This document shows positions 42,306-54,539 of a DNA stretch of 64,000 nt, piece by piece. The stretch comes from Metallyticus violacea (taxonomy: Eukaryota; Arthropoda; Insecta; Mantodea; Metallyticidae): NCBI GenBank assembly GCA_030762175.1, contig CM060833.1, positions 6,575,001 through 6,639,000 of the forward strand, read 5' to 3'. The translations under genes and the position numbers were made by a program. Below the pieces are notes generated by a model. It was given only the letters and a program-made list of their open reading frames with translations. It made no database searches and was not told the DNA's origin. How positions within the stretch are numbered: position 1 is the first letter of the stretch; each line of letters begins with the position of its first letter.

Positions 42306-43367
42306 CGAGGGTAGGTTCATAGGCCCAAAAATATCCGTCATTTCTTCGTCACACTTTAATTTACTTCCTCGAAGATCCTTCTTGAGTTTTGAGAAGAAGA
42401 AATAGTCACTGGGAGCTAGATCTGGGCTGTAGGGTGAACGGTCGATCTCCTTGAAGTCACATTTCTTCACAGCTTACTTTGCAACAAGAGCTGTGTGCAC
42501 AGACGCGTTGTCGTGAAGAAGGCGCACACCACCATTCAGCTTTCCTCGCCTTTTCTCTTTGATGGAAACACGTAGTGTGTGCAGTAGACCAGCATAGTAC
42601 TCCCCATTTACTGTGGTGTTCCTCTCCTTGAAGTCAATGAAGAGTATTCCTTCACAATCCCAAAAGATTGTGGCCATGATGTTCTTGTTTGACTGAGTGA
42701 CCTTGACCTTTAGAGCCGGTGCTTCGCCAGGTTTACGCCACTCCATTGATTCTCTTTTGGACAAGGGATCATAGTAGAGGACCACAGTTTCATCTCATGT
42801 AACAATGGTTTGCAGAACTTCTCTCTCGTTGCCACGGCAGAGCTGCAAAATTGCCTGACAACAGGTGACTCGTTGCTGCTTTTGGACTGAGGAAAGAAGA
42901 CTAGGCACTAACCTTATTCATGTTTAAATGTTCATGAATAATTCGAAGAACTGTTGTTTTAGAAAGGCCCAACCTTGTTGCTATTTCTGTCACTTTGAGC
43001 CGCCGATTTTCCATAATTTCTCCTTCCACAAGAGCGATGTTTTCAGGAGTGAGCACCTCCAAGGGCCGACCTGCACGCTCTTCGTCTTCAATGCTTTCTC
43101 GACCCATTCGAAAAAGTTTGTCCCATTCTTTTACGGTAGAATATGAGGGGGTGCTTCTCCATATACACCGTCCAATCGCTGTTTAGTTTCATTTGGAGTA
43201 AGTTCTTCTTTCGTGAAGAACTTAATAACAGCTCGATACTGCAATTTGAACACATGGAAGTTACAGCTGCAATTATTTATTAACAGATATGGTATGACAC
43301 CAGATAAGGATTTTGTGAACGCGATGATCCTTATCGGCGAGGTCGGAAACTTATGGACCTACCCTCG
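42306..43367 (-). mobile_element. Mariner element with ITRs and TA duplication, inactive (family M, copy 2)
   Basis: 1,062 bp bounded by TA (42304-42305, 43368-43369). Ends CGAGGGTAGGTTCATAG and ACTTATGGACCTACCCTCG are inverted. Minus-strand blocks: [75 protein letters not shown] and SPDLAPSDYFFFSKLKKDLR. Frames are broken at several points, and the 3' part has lost about 150 bp relative to copy 1. Confidence 0.9.
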
Positions 43368-43369
43368 TA

Positions 43370-44149
43370 GGTATTCATATTGGAATGAGACTACTAAAAA
43401 GGCAGTGTTCAGAAACAAAATTGGGTGGTAAAATTACCACACTCTGAATAGTTATTTAAAATGCATTTTTTTTTTTACCTAAATATCATGAACATCAATC
43501 TAAATTTTCGTATCAAATGCTGCAAAACATGAAGTGAATCCAGTTTAGTGCTTGGCTTTTTACAACTTTCTTTTGTACCTTTACTAAATGAATATATAAT
43601 GCTGTACAAAGCCCTAACAGAAAGTAACTATTTCCACATCACCTGGCCCGCCGCAGAATGTCGAAAGTTTATTTCTGGAGTAATGGGGTCTTGGTCGTTT
43701 TATTTCGTATTTGGTTCTTTGTGATAAACGTGCGGGGACAAAGGAAAGATACTCGTTTTGTAATTAGCCGATGTGTGGACAGGTTCTGTGTATAAAAAGT
43801 GTCTATTTAACATGTAAATTTGATAGGCTCATATGCAAATATGATGTAATATATAGACGGTCATCCAATAATTCAATCTGATAATGACAAAAGCATGAAG
43901 GTTGAAGTCATCTCTGTGCTTTTGAACTCAGTTTAATTCTTTAGAAAGTTCGATCTATCTTAGGAGTTGCTGATATTTGGGGGAAGGAAATGACACGAGG
44001 GCGTGTGGGTGGGGGGGGGGTCTGACTTCTTATTCTAGATGGTTAATGTGGTTCCATGAGACATTTTCTATATTTTCACCAGCAATAGGAGATATATACA
44101 TATTCAATCTGCAATTGGGCAGTGGAGATATTGTTAACTTACAATATTT
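43370..44149. other. Intergenic, nothing recognised
   Basis: AT-rich, with a G10 run at 44011-44020. No element identified. Confidence 0.4.
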
Positions 44150-44897
44150 ACTTACAATTATACATGTCAACATAATTACATAACCTATCAACCTAAATAA
44201 ATGCATGACAACATAATAAAAAACACATCAACCTAAATAAATACATTTAAAATTAATTCAAAACACGTCAGCATAATTAAATACACGGTAATGTAATTAA
44301 TTATATGCCAAACAAATTAAGTTAAATATCTTTCACCCTATTTTAATACATTTCAATGTAATTAATTTTTTTCAACTTAATTAAATACATGCGGAGTAAT
44401 CATACACATGTCAACCTGAATAAATATATGCCAACCTGTTTAAGTACGTTTCAATGTAAATAAATGCGTTTCAGCTTAATTATATACGTGTTTGCCTAGT
44501 GAAATACAAGGTAACGAAATTAAATAAATGTGAACCTAATTAATTATATATAAACACAGTTTGGTATTTTACTACCTAATTAAATATATGTCGCCATATT
44601 TAAATATATTTATCTAACTAAATATTTTTGAACTTAATTAAATACATGGCAACATAATTATACACGTAAACCTAAATAAATACACGATAACGCAATTAAC
44701 TTAATTAATACATATCAACATGGTTAATAAATTTTAACTTATTTATATATTTCAATTTAATTAAACATTTTTCAACTAAATTAAATATATTTCGCTCTAT
44801 TTAAATACAATTGAATATAATTAAATACATGACAACGCAATTATTTAACTCAAATATATACCTGTCAATCAAATTAAATACATATCAACATAGATTA
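44150..44897. repeat. Degenerate minisatellite, period about 21 bp
   Basis: About 750 bp of AT-rich units close to AAATACATGTCAACCTAATT, each diverged by several bases. AATTAAATACATG and variants of TCAACCTAA recur throughout. Roughly 35 units. A family-A SINE sits at its right edge. Confidence 0.85.
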
Positions 44898-45078
44898 AAC
44901 CGCTACGGGTGGCCGAGGTCGTTAAGGCACGAACTCGTGAGCGAGAGGTCTGGGGTTCGATTCCCGCCAGATTTCAGGTTTTCCTCAGTCTTCATAAACG
45001 GCAAATGCCGGGGATGTACCTTAAACTTAGGCTTGGAACGTTAATAGTAAAAACGGGCGTTAAGCAGTATTAAAAAAA
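44898..45078 (+). mobile_element. tRNA-derived SINE, family A, internally deleted
   Basis: Head CGCTACGGGTGGCCGAGGTC and box B GGGGTTCGATTCC are well kept. The body jumps from GGCTTGGAACGTT straight to AATAGTAAAAACGGGCGTTA, losing about 90 bp. Confidence 0.86.
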
Positions 45079-45189
45079 CCTGAAATCTGACCTTCGGGGA
45101 GGGAAATCCACAAACAATAATGTGTTGTAAGATTCTGTATTGTAATGTTAATCCATACATTTTAGATATACGTTGAAATTATAGCTGGC

Positions 45190-45370
45190 TTTTAATTCTG
45201 GCTTCTGCCTATCTTGATCAGGCCGATGACATTCTGCCCCATTTGAAGGCCTCTGTCAGCTTCGCCACTGTTCGATAGGGCAGGGCATGCGCCCCCAGTG
45301 TTTCCCGTAGTTCTTTGAAGTATTCCTGACCACGAGAAATCCTATTTTCACTCGCACCTTGTTCACTCTT
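45190..45370 (-). mobile_element. Transposase N-terminal fragment
   Basis: The minus frame reads EYFKELRETLGAHALPYRTV then AKLTEAFKWGR, resembling the HTH region of a mariner/Tc1 transposase. The 85-bp repeat shared with 9.1 kb lies just upstream of it (45440-45530). Confidence 0.45.
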
Positions 45371-45439
45371 CCTGACCACTGTTGCTCACTAAATGAGCTG
45401 AGATACCATCTGTTGGCCTCATTCGAAAATGCATTTCAC

Positions 45440-45530
45440 ACAATTTCAATCGTATATCTTAGATTTTTCGTGTTGTCCCTTGTTCGCGAAGGAAAAAAAA
45501 ATAGTTGCCATGACTTATGGCTTATCCTCG
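45440..45530. repeat. Dispersed repeat shared with 9095-9180
   Basis: TCGTATATCTTAGATTTTTC followed by GTGTTGTCCCTTGTTCGCG and TAGTTGCCATGA; same order and near identity at both sites. Confidence 0.65.
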
Positions 45531-45539
45531 CATATGGTC

Positions 45540-46435
45540 ATATGCACACTCTTCCTATTACATGACGCAAATACTGCAGTTTATATTACAAATAATTAAC
45601 TGCAATGCTCCGCTTTCTAAATCCTACCTGACACTCTGTTTTTCTGCTTTTCTGTCCATTTCTCTTTGCCGTAATCCCTGTATATTATTACAGGTGACAT
45701 TTGGCGATAAAAAACAGCCGTGAATCCTCAGAACTACAGAACAGGGCCAGGAATGTGTGATGGAAAATGTGAAACATTCCACTAAAGCGGTGAGCGGGGC
45801 TGGTATTTTTAAACAAGGAGGAAAAATTCACAGTATAGAGAGAAGTGGAATGTAGAAATATTTAAAAAGGGGCGAAAGCACGCATGAGTTCCAATAATTA
45901 ATGAGTCGTTTTTATCAGCGAAGAACTATTCATGCAGGATGAAGCCTCACGCCATAAAGTAAAATGTATTATGAAGAAATTAAAAGAATATGAGATATCT
46001 GTGTAAAAAAATTAATCGCTTTGAATTTCTGTGGGGTGCTTTTGTAAAAATGCCCACCTAATAATCAATACTGAGTAAAACTATTTATTATACGTACCAG
46101 ATTCATGGCAACATTAAAAAAGTACCTAGAACAGCGTTACATAAAATGTTCCGACTTATTAATGGCTCAGAAAATTTCTTAAAATATTACAGAATAAAAC
46201 TTTCCGTCAAAAATGAAACATTATTAATAAAACTATGAAGAAAAATTGAACATTTTGAAAGTTACGTTGAACCCTTTTGCCGTTTTTTTATATGATTTCT
46301 CTTTAACGCTCATTTTTCTATAATAAAACTGAGTAAAACAAGTGCTATTAAAAAATAATGGTCATAATTTTTTTATAATACACTTTTACTAATTCTCATA
46401 ATTTTAATGACACTAGATAAACAGTTGTTTTTTCA
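45540..46435. other. Intergenic, nothing recognised
   Basis: Increasingly AT-rich DNA up to the mariner copy; no motif seen. Confidence 0.4.
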
Positions 46436-47606
46436 AAGTGTTCAGTTGTTGAGATATAGTTGCATAAAGAAGGCTATGTGTAGAAGATTATGACATGTTC
46501 AAAATGGAGTATCGAGCTGTTATTAAGCTCTTCACATAAGAAGGACTTATTCCAAATTAAATTAAACAGCGATTGAATGCTGTATATGGGGAAGTAACCC
46601 CCCCCCCCTCATATTCTACCGTAAAAGAATGGCCAAACTTTTTCTAATGGACCGAGAAAGCATTGAAGACAAAGAGCGTGCAGGTCGGCCCTTGGAGGTG
46701 CTCGCTCCTGAAAACATCGCTCTTGTGGAAGGAAAAATTATGGAAGACCGGCGGCGCAAAGTTACAGAAATAGCAGCAAGGTTGGGCCTTTCTAAAACAA
46801 CAATCCTTTGAATTATTCATGAACATTTAAACATGAATAAGGTTAGTGCAAGATGGGTGCCTACACTTCTTTCCTCAGTCCAAAAGCAGTAACGAGTCAT
46901 CTGTTGTCCGGCATTTTTGGAGTTCTGCCGTGACAACGAGAGAGAAGTTCTACAAACCATTGTTACAGGAGATGAAACTGTGGTCCTCTACTATGATCCT
47001 TTGTCCAAAAGAGAACCAATGGAGTGGCAGGCGTAAACCTGGCGAAGCATCGTCTCTAAAGGCCAAGGTCACTCAGTCAACTAAGAAGATCATGGCCACA
47101 ATCTTTGGGACTGTGAAGGAATACTCTTTATTGACTTCAAGGAGAGGAACACCACAGTAAATGGGAAGTACTATGCTGGTCTACTGCACAGACTGCGTGC
47201 TTCCATCAAAGAGGAAAGGTGAGTGGTGGTGTGCGCCTTCTTCACGAAAACGCGCCTGTGCACACAGCTCTTGTTGCAAAGTAAGTTGTGAAGAAATGTG
47301 GCTTCAAGGAGATCGACCATCCACCCTGCAGCCCAGTTATAGCTCCCAGTAACTATTTACTCTTCTCAAAACTCAAGAAGAACCTTCGAGGAAGGAAATT
47401 TAAGTGTCATTAGGAAGTGATACGCTGTTTACGCCCATTTTGTAGACAAGACTTCTGACTATTTTGGAGGGGGGGTTGAAATGTTAATTCAAAGCTGTGA
47501 GAAGTGTATTGCAATAAAGGATAACTGTATTGAAAAGTGAAATATAGTTTTTGTCTTTTTCATACCTAGAAAATGGTTAGGCCGGGAACTTATGGATCTA
47601 TCCTCG
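46436..47606 (+). mobile_element. Mariner element lacking its 5' end (family M, copy 3)
   Basis: Homology begins after the 5' ITR (TTGCATAAAGAAGGCTATGT) and runs to a 3' ITR, ACTTATGGATCTATCCTCG, with TA at 47607-47608. [20 protein letters not shown] (46650 on) and AARLGLSKTTIL are visible; catalytic parts follow in shifted frames ([19 protein letters not shown]). An 11-C run at 46598-46608 adds a frameshift. Confidence 0.88.
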
Positions 47607-47934
47607 TATATCACTTGTATTGCTATTCTATCATGAAATAGTCCTAAAACCGTACTTTGCTCTTCTCTATTGGCATTACTGACAATCGATATTCTTCTGT
47701 CGCAAGATTGCTTGAAAAGGTTGAGTACAAATATACAATTATTACAGTTTTGTAAGCCAAGTTTAGAGGAATTATATTTAAATTTTTATTTTATTCTTGA
47801 AATAGTCCTAATAAATATCACTCGAGATTCTGAGCTACGTTCGTGAATTAATGGGTAATATCAGACCCTCTCGTGATATTACTTGTGATAAACAAAATCA
47901 CGCTGTAAAAATAAAGTATAACAAATATTTTTTA

Positions 47935-48095
47935 AACAGCCCCGGTGTTTCACTCTTGATTCTTTCAAAGCGTCGAAAGGGCGGTGCGTGGTGTGACGGT
48001 GGCTTGCGCCTACGCGTCTGGTATAAAGCGGAGAGTGGATTCCTGAGGCCACCAGAAATGACTCTCCATACTGTATGTTCGGACATTAAAACAGG
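47935..48095. other. Unexplained GC-richer island
   Basis: About 160 bp rich in CpG (GTCGAAAGGGCGG, CGCCTACGCGTCTGG), with TATAAAG at 48022, bounded by an acceptor-like TTTTTTAAACAG and a donor-like AAAACAG|GTAGAA. A plus-strand frame crosses it (PGVSLLILSKRRKGGAWCDG). No family recognised: exon, promoter or old transposon piece are all possible. Confidence 0.35.
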
Positions 48096-48099
48096 TAGA

Positions 48100-48729
48100 A
48101 AAATACTTAACAATCTATAATATAGGCATTTATATGTTTGTACAGCAATATTATTTACAAAGAAAAGCACAAAAATATCATACTGGATCTTTTAAACCTG
48201 TTTATTGTTTGTTACAAAGTACTTCTATAAAGTATCAACATTGGAAGTTTATCGCGTGTATGATAATGCGTTTATCAGACCAGAAAATGAACGTTCGACA
48301 TCCACTGTGGTAATTAGCAAATTTGTTCAATTATGTACTTAAATGTTCACTTATCCACGGCACAGTGTCGAATTAAGAACTGATATCTTACTGCCAGAAT
48401 TAACCAAATAATTTACTTCTCTTTTCGTTATTTTATTTAATTTAATTCCTCAGTAATGCTTTAAATCGACATCTCAGTGATAATTTATATCAATCAGGTA
48501 GCGACCCGCTTAAACTTGAACACATTTTTTGAACACTTCCCTTAATTGAACTAAATAGCCGCTTTACAATAGCTGAATTGTATAAATGTCCAATTATCGG
48601 TTAAATTTGTTTGTTCATTCATTTGTTCGTTAAATTTGCTCGTCTGGGAAATGGTAGAACCATCGTAACCGTTTATATACCAAGAACCATGCAAGCAGTC
48701 ATTTCGATCGCTAATGTCAGGTATTTACA
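48100..48729. other. Intergenic, nothing recognised
   Basis: AT-rich DNA with no identified element. Confidence 0.4.
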
Positions 48730-49437
48730 GAATGATTCTAAAGTGTTTCCCTGGTTCCGGGGTTCGATAGAACGGTAACCATGTCAGACCTAGCGGAAAA
48801 CGCTTACATTAGTAGATAGAGTAGCTCTCCAAGTTTCCTACCTGCCTTACAGGTGTTCCATATGTCCCCCGGTGATGACGCGGCAGACATCAATCCTGTA
48901 GTCAAGCTCTTGTCCCAACATCTGACGGTCGATACCAGCAACTGCTTGCAGCTGTGCTAAACCATGTGACAAAGTGACACGAACACAGGATCTTTGACAT
49001 AACCCCATAAGAAAAACGTATATGGGATTAGGTCAGGTCATCGTGAAGCCACAGAAGAACAGGCGAGTCATTTGGAGCAGCACGTCCAATCAAACGAGGA
49101 GGAATTTCAGCATCGAGGTACTCGCGGACGTCATGGGGTGGAGCCCCATCTTGCTGATAAAATAAAGTCAGGGCTATCTGCATATTTAAGCATGTCCAGG
49201 TACACTGAACCAGTAAAAGTTTTCTCCGCAAAGAAAAGTGGGCCATACACTTTTGACAAAAAAACAACACAAAACACATTGACTTTCGGGGAATCACGGA
49301 CATGTTCTAACACAACACCAGGTTTTACCGTGCCCCAAATGCGTATACTGTGATGGTTTACTTTGCCGAACACATGGCCTCCTCAGTAAAAATCATTTTC
49401 TCAGCAACACTGCCTTCTCTAATTTCTTTCTCTTCTA
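48730..49437 (-). mobile_element. Long-ITR Tc1/mariner-like element, 5'-truncated (family T2, copy 2)
   Basis: Left terminus AATGATTCTAAAGTGTTTCC with the same inner ITR as the 17-kb element. Minus frames: [60 protein letters not shown]. The N-terminal half and right ITR are missing. Confidence 0.82.
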
Positions 49438-49439
49438 CG

Positions 49440-50218
49440 TCGTGTTAATAATGTCAGAATTTGTTAAAATTTTGTCATGCATTAAAAAAAAGTATGATAG
49501 AAAAAAATCTAAATTCATAAATTGCGGCTATGTTCACTTCGTTTAATTTTTCTGCTAAAGATTTGAACGCTTTTGTATTTAGATCAATCTTACTCTACAG
49601 CGATCGCTTTGTTTTGCACAAATCGGGTCAGCGATAAAGCCGGGAGGTCAGTGCAAGGTTATCGGAAAAGTGCAGACGTAAAGCCTTCACATGCTCCAGT
49701 ATTATGACGACATTTTAAGGCACTTCGTAGGGCGCCATCCTTGCAAAGTTAAAATGACTGTATTCACTGTAGCTTTTCGATGAATATGTTGCTTTTTTAC
49801 TGTAGTGAAATTGTATTTTTTATCTAAACTTTAACACAGGGGCTTTTGTAAAAAAATTCATTTTTACATCAAATGTAAATTTTTTTACAAACATATGCTT
49901 TTTTTTTTTATTTGTGTTTTGGTGTAAATCAGAAAGTAATTTATATTTATCAATGATGCGCAACGTGTTCTGAAAATTTCAAAACGACATCTCTTCTAGA
50001 GGCTTAAAATATGTGCAAAATAAGTAACCTACGGTAAAAGCCTGTGAAGTTCTTCAGTGTGTTCCTGTTTCATTCTCTTCTGTGCTGCTTTGTCCTCTGC
50101 TCTACAACTCTGAAGGCTTAAAGGATCTAATCGTTTCTTTGTCGAAGATTTTGTATTAGAGCCTACTGAAATGCCCACATGACTTCTGATTACGTTCCCA
50201 GTATTAAATATTGCCACA
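49440..50218. other. Intergenic, nothing recognised
   Basis: AT-rich, poly-T runs, no recognisable element. Confidence 0.4.
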
Positions 50219-50232
50219 ACATCATGAAGTGT

Positions 50233-50516
50233 TTTTTTTTTTGATTGGTTTTATTTAAGGACGCTCTTTAACAGGTCAGGTCATCAGCGTCCCATTCAAC
50301 TCAGGGCGTGAAACGCCGACAAATTTTGCTCAGAGGCCTCTTCTTTCAGGCTTGAGGTCCTTTATCGTGCCGTAAATGTAAGACATGGGACCCACGGCTT
50401 TACTTCACATACTTAGGATTTTTACGCCCGAAAAAATCCATCGGTCCTGGCCGGGTTCGAACCCGAGATCTGGGGTATAGGAGGCAAGTATGGTAACCAC
50501 TACACCACCAGGACCG
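50233..50516 (-). mobile_element. tRNA-derived SINE, family B, with 14-bp target duplication
   Basis: Best-preserved copy. A T tail is followed by GGACGCTCTTTAACAGG, and GGGTTCGAACCCG plus GTATGGTAACCACTACACCA mark the head. ACATCATGAAGTGT flanks it at 50219-50232 and 50517-50530, proving a retrotransposed insertion. Confidence 0.94.
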
Positions 50517-50574
50517 ACATCATGAAGTGTGTCAAGGTATACAAAATCTGTCTTAGGGAATCTAGACCTTATAA

Positions 50575-51770
50575 TGAATGAATGTATTAAGTCACTTATG
50601 TCCCATCCAGGGTCAGGGCCTCCGCAAGCGAGGAGGGCTCATTTATTTCTCATGTGGTGAGCTAGTCCATACCTATAATGTTTCTTATTTTACAAGTTTA
50701 ACACAATTTAACTGGAAGGTTCAAGTGCTGGGTCTAGTTTGGTGTCACTTTCACTATTGGCTTCAGTTATTCTTTTCTTTCTGCAGCTCTGTTCCAGGTA
50801 CTGCGGTTCCGCGTTGCTTTCCTGAAGGAGTCTGCCCACCTCGTTCTCGGTCTCCCTCTTCCTCTTCTACCGATACATGATAATGTGGCATCTATATGTC
50901 CTGCTTGATAGCCCTGTTACATGTCCGCCCCATTTCCACTTCCGGCTGTTTGCACATTGAACCACGACATCTTTCCTTTTATTCATGAGGGACATCCCTA
51001 GTACTTTCCGCTCCATTTTACGTTGGCACATGCTCATATTATACTTTTCCACTTCTGTTAGGCTCCAAGTTTGGCATCCTGATAATAGTGTTGGATGATT
51101 CAAGCATGTCTAACCTCAGTTTTCGGCTCAAAGTGTTGTCCATCAGTGTGAATTTCAATGATTAGAATGTTCTCCATGCTAAGGAAATTCTTTTGTTGAT
51201 TTCTTTGCCCATGTGATACTGGGATGTTCTAAGTAGACATACTCTGTTACGTATTTTAGTGTTGTTGAGTTGATTCTAACGGGAGTTACTTGGCTGTTTG
51301 TCATGAACTGTGTTTTCTCCATGTTCATAGATAGACCGGCAGTTTTACTGTGCTTGTTGAGATCATGTAGAATTCTTTGAATGCTCTCTGTTGATCTAGC
51401 AAATAGGACTATGTCATCCTCATATCTTAGCTTCGTGAGTTTGTAACCATTTGTGTTAATTCCAAATTTGTTTTCCCTTTTTTATTTTGCGGAATATTTC
51501 CTCTAATACACTTGTGAAAAGTTTCGGGGAAATTGGGGCTCCTTGTTTTGTCACTCAGCCTAGTTTGAAGGGTTGCCCTTTCTTATCTGTTGCTTACTGA
51601 TGTATTCATGTGGTTCTGGGTCCGACCATGAACAGACTTGTAATAAATGTTTATCTGCTAGATCCCTGAATATTGACTTTATAATTTCTAATACTGGACC
51701 TGGTAGAGCATTTTCTTTGAACTGTAATTTAAGATCACCATCTGTTGTTATCTCCATGAAGTATTGTATT
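50575..51770 (-). mobile_element. LINE (non-LTR retrotransposon) 3' half, decayed
   Basis: Minus frames hold RT sequence LTKLRYEDDIVLFARSTESI (YxDD box as YEDD, near 51420), LSMNMEKTQFMTNS, then LSGCQTWSLTEVEKYNMSMC with MERKVLGMSL, and GRRGRGRPRTRWADSFRKA at about 50830. This order is that of endonuclease-RT LINEs. The 3' end has an ATTC/AATG simple-repeat tail (50574-50584). 5'-truncated, with many stops. Confidence 0.8.
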
Positions 51771-52246
51771 TCTTTTTTTTGGGGGGGGGGTTTTCTTCCA
51801 CTTTATGCAAACGACTGAAAATTAATCTCATTCGTGCTTATAACAGTTAAAGGAACATATTTTTCGAATGTGTGCTGGAAGTGTTTTAAACGCTGAAAGC
51901 TCTGTCTCTCTTGGGAAAATTTAAATTGTATTGTATTTACTTCATTACATTTAAATTTCCATTATTTTTCGTGTTTTCATAATTAGTTTGCTGCGTTAGT
52001 AGTAGTAATACAGAGTTTCCAGAATAAGTCCTTACCGCTCGCACATACTATTGCGTCTCGGCAGCTGAACATACCACCACCGGCCGCACCTGTACTCCGA
52101 CACGACCATTTTGGTGCAACTATGCTTCGTTACCTTACAGTTACTGTTGAAAGAAACCACTCACAATAACGCACACATGCTACGGGATCACCTTGTCGTA
52201 CATTTGTAAAGTTTGAGTTTCAGTGTTGCTGTATGTCCAGAAGCCT

Positions 52247-52345
52247 GAAAAAAGAGGCCTCTGAACAAAATTTATTGGTCGTTTCTCGCATTGAATTGAA
52301 TAGGACGCTGCTGACCTGAAAGATATCTTCAGCAAACATGAACAA
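52247..52345 (+). mobile_element. SINE family B, 3' fragment
   Basis: AAGAGGCCTCTGAACAAAAT and GACGCTGCTGACCTGAAAGA, sense strand; the front half is missing. Confidence 0.7.
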
Positions 52346-52734
52346 ATCATTCATTGGCTAGCAACTCAGAGACCTATAATGGTCTCATTTATAAGACTTT
52401 CTGAACTTCCAAATAAATTCCTAGCGAACTCCACGCGCTGATTTTAATATTTCCACACATAAATACCTTTCTCTAAAGTCTTCGAAACAAATGAATGATG
52501 ACCACTTGAAAGTTCAAAGACTTGGAGGCAAGCAGGTGGCCGTGGTGGGAAGAGGAGCCGGCCTTAGCGGAGTCACAAAACGCTGTGTTAGCTTTGCGGA
52601 CACATTCTGGAAGATCATTATTTGGTGTATATTTATTTCAGTGGCACTAATACAATTAAAACTTCAATAGCCGAACGTACACTAGGTCAGTTTGATTTAA
52701 CACAAGATATTAGATTAGATTATACAGTGGTGGA

Positions 52735-54271
52735 AGAAAGTATTGCATCACCTCTCTTCTCATACGTAAGTGTAACTTTGATAATGATTCGTTTAAAGCT
52801 TAGGTGTCCATTGTTGCTCATTTGTTGTTTCTGTATTATTGTTGGACTTTCGTGTCCATTTTTTACTAACAATACAACATTATTTGTTGTCAGTTTTTCA
52901 GTTTACATTGCTAAAATACAATGTAGGCTTATTTCTGGTTGAGACATTGCGGTGAATGAAATGGAATTAACGCTGAGGTAAAAAAGTCTATTGTTTCTCA
53001 GTTGGTCTAAGCACTAGAGACAAATTCTAGAATAGGTTTTCTTCAGTATGCCGTTTCAAGAGTACTAAAGAAATACACGGAGAGAAGGGAAATGTTGACA
53101 GGGTGGAAAGGCAACAACAGGAAAATCTATTGCAAAACAGAACAGGATACTGAAAGGAATTTGTCTCAGTGATCGTTGGTTATCACGCTCAGAACTGAAG
53201 CGACAGTGTAAAGACATGTGTGACGTCTCAGTGACCAGCAGAACTATCAGAAGTAGATCCTTGAAGCAGAACTTCCTGAAGAAACCTTTGATGACTAAAA
53301 CAACGAGACAGAAGCGACTACAGTGGGAAGTATGGACAGTAAGATGTGGAATAGGATAATTTGTTCAGATGAGTTTAAATTGATTCTGCTATACTTGCGT
53401 CATAGAAGTGCAGAAGAACGGTTATCTTCATACACAACACAAACAGTGAAGCATCTACAAGGTCAGATGATCTGGGAGTGCATTTCCAGTCATGACACAG
53501 GTCGTATGAACTTCATAAGTGACACTGTCAGGCATCCTTGAAAACAAATTGATGCTCACAGTATGAAAACATTTTGGTGATCTTTGAAGCGCATTTTGCC
53601 CGCTGTCACCAGGCTTTAAAGGTAATAATTTTGTATTCAATTGGAATATAAGTAGTGTTGATACAATTGTCAGTCATTCAAGCATTTCAGGTAAAATCAT
53701 TCGTAAGAAAAAACTGAGTGAAGGTGCTGGACCCGAATCAAAACTCCTGAAAGTTTCTGGTGAATACTATGGCAAAACACAAGCCTGTGGATAAAAGAGA
53801 CTCCAGGTGACAATTGTGTTGTGTGGTTTCATGAACTGACTCAGGAATGCATTAACAACTTGATTTTCTCAACGCCCAAACGATGCTAGGCAGTGATTCA
53901 AGTACGTTGTGGACCAGCAAAGTATTCAAATGCAATCGATTCGGCAATTGGGTTTTGCAAAAAGTTAAAATTACAATTATGAATATGCCATTTATCACTA
54001 CTGAGTGTTTAATCGCATTATATATTGAATATTTTAAAATAATAAATAAGCAAATTTATTCACAGCCTAACTTTACTTGTTTAGGCATGTGTTTTGTTTC
54101 TGTTTATTAATAAACACGTAAACTAAATAAAAATAAAATACATGATACTAATAATAATAATGTCTTAACATATTTAGGGCAGAACTTGACGGAATTAAAA
54201 CAAAATAATTCAAAGATTGGAACGAAAATATTAAAGAGTTAAGAGTGATACAATAAATTTTGCCCCCACAG
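52735..54271 (+). mobile_element. Tc1-type transposon with ITRs, decayed
   Basis: TA-flanked. The left end CAGTGGTGGAAGAAAGTATT and right end CAATAAATTTTGCCCCCACA are inverted. About 1.54 kb. Transposase pieces: SRVLKKYTERR (53060), MWNRIICSDEFK (53345, first catalytic Asp), YTTQTVKHLQGQMIWECISS (second region). No intact frame. Confidence 0.8.
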
Positions 54272-54539
54272 TATATTTTACGATATATGTGTATCAAATT
54301 ATGGGCCTACCAAAAGCTCACCAAACGGGTTCGCACAAACCGAATTAGGTAGAGTAGGCAATAAAGGAAAAATAATAACAAGAACTGAGAAATATTGGTT
54401 TAGAATTAAGAATTTAGAAAAGAATTGTATTTTGAAACACCGTCTAGTGACGCAAGAGAAATTGAGGGGAGGAAATACTTGGGTTGGTAGATTCAATGAA
54501 TGATCCAATGAAAATTGGCTTGAGTATGGTGTGGCATGA

